Shown: positions 59,212 through 64,000 of the stretch, piece by piece
Layout: each line of letters starts with the position of its first letter
Position numbering within the stretch: position 1 is the stretch's first letter
NCBI GenBank assembly: GCA_014218235.1
Contig: CM024755.1
Span: 78,476,631 to 78,540,630 of the forward strand
Source: Colocasia esculenta
Taxonomy: Eukaryota; Streptophyta; Magnoliopsida; Alismatales; Araceae
Length of the DNA: 64,000 nt
Direction: 5' to 3'
Program-made: the position numbers and the translations under genes
Notes under the pieces: generated by a model
Told to the model about the DNA's origin: nothing
The model's input: only the letters and a program-made list of their open reading frames with translations
Database searches by the model: none

Positions 59212-61994
59212 TGTAAGACCCACGAATTTTGCTCTTTTATTTAGATTTCTGGTCATGTGATGTTTAGATGATGTGTATGTAGCTATGTGTATATATATAT
59301 ATGTATAAATATGTATATTTATTCTGTACATATTATAATTAAATAATGTTGTACATGTATATATATGCTTGTTTATTTATGTACATATTATTTTCTTCAT
59401 ATTTTATAGATGGTGTTTAAGTTATACCTTACATTGCATGTATATGTATATGGTGAATGTGTATTTCTGGTCATTTCTGTGTTCTGGCCGAGAGGCCAAT
59501 TGACGTCAACATGAGTGGACGTTTACAAGGGAGTCGACGTCCAGATCGATGGACGCCAATTCCTAGTAAACGGCAGGAATGTGGACGTCTATTTCCCAGA
59601 ATTTGTGCGGTTTCAGATCTGGAAACAGCTGCGTTTCCTTCTGTTCTTGTTTTGGAAATTGGCTTCCAACGGTAGGATTCTTACCTAAGCGCATACCCAA
59701 ATCTTAGCTCTATAAAAACATCTCCTTCTCGACGAATTAGGTCTTTTGGCTATTGTGAAAACCCTAGAACTGCTTTGTGCGAAACCTGATCTTAGGAGGC
59801 TTCAATCCGGTGATTGGGGAGTCCTCTTGGCGATCTACATCGATTGGGAGGTGCTCCTAGCATTGGTGGATCTTCCCCGACTACGGTGTGCAACCAGCAT
59901 CAACACAGAACCGGTTCGAGAGAGATTTGAGGCACTTCTTGGCTTGGCTGAGGAGAGCATCTTCGACAATTAAATCTCATCTAGTAATTTTTCGGAGGCA
60001 AGTAACCTTTGTACATCATCCCTACACATGTCTTCTAGGTCCCAGGTATTTTTATAGAATTTTCCTCGTGTCCTAGAACCCCCATTCACCATGGTTTGTG
60101 TGTGCAGTCTGCATTTCTGCAGACATTGAACTTAACGGCCAACTTGCTTGCGTTAAGATCCAGAGTTGGCGGCAACCTATTGTGCCGTTAACCCCTGTTG
60201 GCAGCAACCCTTGTGCCGCCAACTTCTTCAGGTCTTTTTATAGAATGCATGTTTGATCTCTGTGGTATATTTCTGGAATTCTGGATGTGTGTACATGCTG
60301 TAAGAATTATTTTGGGTCAAGTACATTCAATAGGTCACATCATGAGGTTAGGACAAATTTCTGTATACAGTTTTATTTATAAGAATTTCTGTAAATGGAC
60401 TGTGAGCATGAATTAATCCGGGTAATTCCTGAATAATTAGATTTCTTGTACCTTAGGGTTTTATATAATTTCCCTGTGCTTATAATGACTGTTGGCAGGT
60501 TTTGAAAGGGTTATGGATGACTCTCCTACTGTGTACCATGTGTAAATGAATTTAACGATAATTATGCCCGAACCATGTTTTAATTATTATAATTATTGTA
60601 CAATTCTGAAAAATTTGAAAAATTGAGCATGTGATATGTTTACTGTTTAGAACCTGAGATAAAAATTTGGTTCTGTTTTCATAACAGAAAATATGATTAT
60701 TAGTTTTACCATGGAAATTAGTCATGTTGAACATGTTAAGCTTAATCTTGTATGATTCAGTAGTTACCAGCATGAATAGGCTTGTGTATGAGTTTAATGC
60801 CATTATGAAACAGTAATAGCATGCTCTGCAAACTGATCCATGTATATGTGTTAGAAGTGAATGTGTGTGTGTCTAAATGCATGTGAATAATATGATAATG
60901 TGATAACGTGAAAATGTATAAACTATGCCGTTAGTGACATTGCTACCATAGAGGGCTGTGGAACTGTACCGTAGTAAAGTCCCTAAGGGAAGGTTCAATG
61001 TGAGTGATATCCTAAGGGCATTAGGATGAAATCCTGGAGGTGGACAAGTACCACTGGTTAGGGTGGAGAGTGCTTCTCCCGGTTCTGCGCAGTTAACCAA
61101 GATCTATCGCTATATTGCCTAGGTGATGGATATGTGTATGTGTTTATGTGTGTCCTTCTAGTGGTGGTTTGGACTTGGACTAGGTGTCACGACAACTAAG
61201 TGTAAAATGTGAATATGTGAATATGATCATGTGAAATGTGCAATGTGAAATATGAGCATGTGAAATTGTTAAGTGAATGTGTTATCATGTGAAATAGTGT
61301 AATCCCATGTGAATGTGTTAAATTCATGTCAAAACAGCAAGCAAAATGTGTGTATAAATGTGCTAAATACATACTTAAATTATGTATAGTTGCAAAATGG
61401 TTTGAATGAGATTTAGATCTTTGAAGCATGATGAGTAAAAGTTGTAGAAAGCATGTTATAGGTTTTATAATTAGTTGTTAAAGTAATATAAACCCTGAAC
61501 CATGTTTATCCTTAAATGCTTAGGGAACTAGCATGTGTAGATGAAATGTGTATGGTTGTGTTCATGGATTGCTTGCTGGTCTATTTAGACTCATACTTGC
61601 TTCGGCATACTGGTGTGACAGGTGTCTCCACTTCTGAGGAGGAGATAGTTAGGAGCGACTCCGAGCGGTAGGAGTAGCTATTGTTGTGGAGATTTCTATA
61701 TTGTACTTTGTTTCCATAAGTATGTAATCAATAAATGATGTATTTCATATGGACAATGTAAATTATGTTGGAGTTGTAATAATGTGGGCATATGTATTTG
61801 TTTTTAAGCTCTATAGACTGTGGATAGAATAATGATGATGGAATAAGAGTAGTTCTTTTATTTCTGCTGTAATCTTTTGTTATTCATGTATATCTCAATC
61901 TAATGTTAATGTTGGGTAAATGTCCCACTGTGACGGCGTTCTTTGTACCGACGTGAATTTGTATAATTGTACCGGTATAAGGAGGGTCGTTACA
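59212..61994 (+). repeat. Tekay-2 3' LTR
   Basis: 2783 bp, TGTAAGACCCACG to GGGTCGTTACA. It matches 51426-54255, with a deletion near 61370 (the AATACATGAGAAAATG part of 53570-53585 and following bases) as the main length difference. Confidence 0.95.
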
Positions 61995-61999
61995 AAATC
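61995..61999. other. Target duplication of Tekay-2, right copy (AAATC)
   Basis: Matches 51421-51425; LF2 LTR sequence continues after it. Confidence 0.96.
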
Positions 62000-64000
62000 A
62001 AAATTGATAATTTAATATTCTCAAATTAGAAAACACATACGTAACATTATAACGGATGTGGAAACACATGAGAAAAATTCCTTAAAAATCATATTTCAAC
62101 TCTGAACAATACTCCCTAATGACCCACGAAAGAGTTCGTGTGAAGAAAAATTGAATTAACTGAGTTTAAAGCGTTTTGCGACTTATTATCATAATTACAG
62201 AATAAGTTGGATAATTACTATTACCGGAATTAACGTGAGTCCAAAAATAAAATAAAAATCATAAATGGACTACAAATAATGGGTATTGACAACCCAATAA
62301 AGTAATTGGACCAAAAGAAGTCTTTTGGGTCACCAAATAATTCAAGCCAAGAAAATAACCCAAAATTCAGAAGTATCCACTAATAGACCATGTTAGGGTA
62401 AATTCTCACCCAACAGACCATCATTGGACTTCAAATAAATCCCAAACTCATGGTTACCACCTAAGGGTTCATAAGACTCCTACCATGAATTGGGGATAGA
62501 AATCTTTCATTGGGGGAGGATACACTAATTTAAATTAGGTAAGTATAGACCCATCCCCCTTTAAATAAGCCCCCTCTCTCCCATGGGATGACCCCTAGGG
62601 TTGCTGAGGTCGTGCTTGGAGGCTTTGGAGGCTGGGAGACGCAAGGAGGAAGGCTTGAGAAGAAGCAACTCGTGCTCTTCTTCATCTGCGACCTACACTT
62701 GAGCCCCTTCAAGATCTTCACCAAAGGTTAGTCAAACCTTGACCAAACCATGCAAGTCATATACCCCTGGAAAGACCTACGAGTCTAGTTTCTTATGGAA
62801 CTATTTTGCCCAATTTTTATTTAGTAGATCGAGAGTATTAGGCGTTCTCTCTCAGGCGGACAGAACTGAGGTTTTCTGGAGGACGAGTCTTATTCGACCC
62901 AAAAGGTAGGTCATCTCCATGCCAAACTTCAATTAAACTTGTTCATGATTGCATACATGTGTATAGATCATGTTCTTACAGTTTTCCCCAAATTTGATCA
63001 TGTGGGTTTCATGAATTAAATCCAGTATGAACATCACATTGTGCTGTCTTGTCTGAACACTGACTTGTCTTGCGATTATACATCATTCTGTGAAGTCATT
63101 TTCAGATCAATCTTTCTACATGAAACTTGTTCCCTCATAAGTCTAGTTTCATTTGGCACTGGTTTCTCCAAATTTTATTGACTATATCGAGAGTATTAGT
63201 CTTTGCATGAGCACTGTGATATATTCACATAGACAGTCACAATACATCTTATTATCCAATCAAATGACCTTTGTTTCTCAATTATTTTTTATTCTACAAT
63301 ATATAAGAATTACTCTAACTAACAAAGTTGGTTTCATCCGATTTGGACCAACCTAGAATTAGTTTTGATTTTTCAAACCCACAGGTGTCAAACCTAGTTT
63401 GAGTCAGACTAGGAGCACCCCTGCACTGAAAATCTGAGGACGACGTGTCGATGTGTCACCTTCTTGAAGGCGACAGTGAGCATGTCGCCTTCTGAACACA
63501 GAGGGTAGATCAGCCCTATTTGCCCCATTTTACGTCGTTTTCATGCCCCGTCTTCTCTTGTATGAAGTTAGTCACTGATATCATGCATATATCAACCCAT
63601 ATAAATATTTAAAATATGTTTACATGAATTTTAATATATTTTAAGTTCATGATCATACTCTCTACTTTCCGATTATCTACTTCATGCCTTGATATCAAAC
63701 TTGCTAAAAATTGGTCATGCATGTTTTATTACTCATGATACTTGCCTTATATACAGTTTCCAAAAATGAAGTTTCCATAAATGAAGTTTGTATAAATGGA
63801 GTTTCCATAATCGGATTCACACACGCACTCGAGCGATTCTCACGCGCGGCGTGCGTATACACTCTAGTACGATAGGAAAGCCCCTTCTTGGCTTGTGGTG
63901 AACTCTTCTCGGATATTCCTTCTGTCGGACTAGTTGATGATCAGATCATCCCCATATAATTATAATTAATTCCATATTTATTTTGGTGATTAACAAAACA

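Larger units (their letters stand above)
51426..61994 (+). mobile_element. Tekay-2: full-length Ty3/gypsy chromovirus (Tekay/Del-like)
   Basis: 10,569 bp: 5' LTR 51426-54255, primer site 54261-54272, gag with two introns, pol, tract 59196-59211, 3' LTR 59212-61994 and flanking AAATC. Proteins are close to Tekay-1, but the LTRs match only in blocks, so they are sister subfamilies. The LTRs of this copy differ more than those of Tekay-1, and about ten stops plus frameshifts show an older insertion. Confidence 0.95.
51380..64000 (+). mobile_element. LF2 LTR (plus strand), interrupted by Tekay-2, running off the window
   Basis: It starts TATAGCACACTG inside the Tat pol and, after Tekay-2 (51426-61994), continues 62000-64000 as the reverse complement of about 36650-38900 of the solo LTR. 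Compare ACGAAAGAGTTCGTGTGAAG near 62125 and the TACGATAGGAAAGCCCCTTC block near 63870. About 1.2 kb of LTR should remain beyond the right edge. TATA-like TTTAAATAAG is near 62562. An inverted pair GAAGGCGACA/TGTCGCCTTC lies at about 63463-63493. Confidence 0.85.

Noticed and set aside
62525..62730. A host gene exon in the CTTGGAGGCTTTGGAGGCTG region near 62610
   Set aside because: The same region occurs in the solo LF2 LTR (about 38180-38330, reverse complement), so it is LTR sequence near the TATA-like box.
1..64000. Pairing the LF2 LTR at the left edge with the one at the right edge as one element
   Set aside because: Both are cut by the window, no primer site or tract links them, and their flanks cannot be compared.

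Overview
The window is a block of nested LTR retrotransposons from a plant nuclear genome. The evidence is direct: Ty3/gypsy polyproteins of plant chromovirus (Tekay/Del) and Tat/Ogre type, primer sites of the plant initiator-tRNA-Met form (TGGTATCAGAGC), long 2.1-3.6 kb LTRs and 5-bp target duplications. I found no host gene, rRNA, tRNA gene or CRISPR array. The species cannot be named from this sequence; a seed plant with a large, repeat-rich genome fits best.

Labels: LF1, LF2 and LF3 are three LTR families recognised by comparing copies within the window. Left edge to 47.1 kb: LF2 LTR pieces (1-1541) host element A, a minus-strand non-coding element (LF3; 3' LTR 1542-4234, truncated 5' LTR 46082-47089). 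The interior of A carries an 84-bp tandem array. Element B, also minus-strand and non-coding (LF1; LTRs 4517-7351 and 39066-41900, duplication CACTA), sits exactly inside that array. Inside B are (i) F, a plus-strand LF1 element (7766-22227) with a scrambled core holding fragments G and H, and (ii) a solo LF2 LTR (24506-38950, duplication GAGAA). Inside the solo LTR is Tekay-1, a full-length minus-strand chromovirus (24673-35548, duplication CTCTA). This gives a chain of at least four insertions, A > B > solo LTR > Tekay-1, three of them proved by target duplications.

From 47.1 to 51.4 kb lies a decayed minus-strand Tat/Ogre-type pol. An LF2 LTR beginning at 51380 cuts it and runs off the right edge. 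Tekay-2 (51426-61994, plus strand, duplication AAATC) is inserted in that LTR.

Tekay-1 and Tekay-2 are related full-length elements with gag, protease, reverse transcriptase, RNase H, integrase and a C-terminal chromodomain. Both are broken by stops and frameshifts. In both, gag is interrupted at the same two codon boundaries by 77-94 nt GT...AG segments that must be removed to keep the frame, so they look like conserved introns. A, B and F have intact LTR, primer-site and tract signals but no proteins; they look like LARD-type passengers of chromoviruses, and fragment H may be a relative of their protein source. The LTRs of LF1, LF2 and LF3 are also filled with a short CpG-rich word (GAACGCGAC/GTCGCGTTC and variants), often as inverted pairs.
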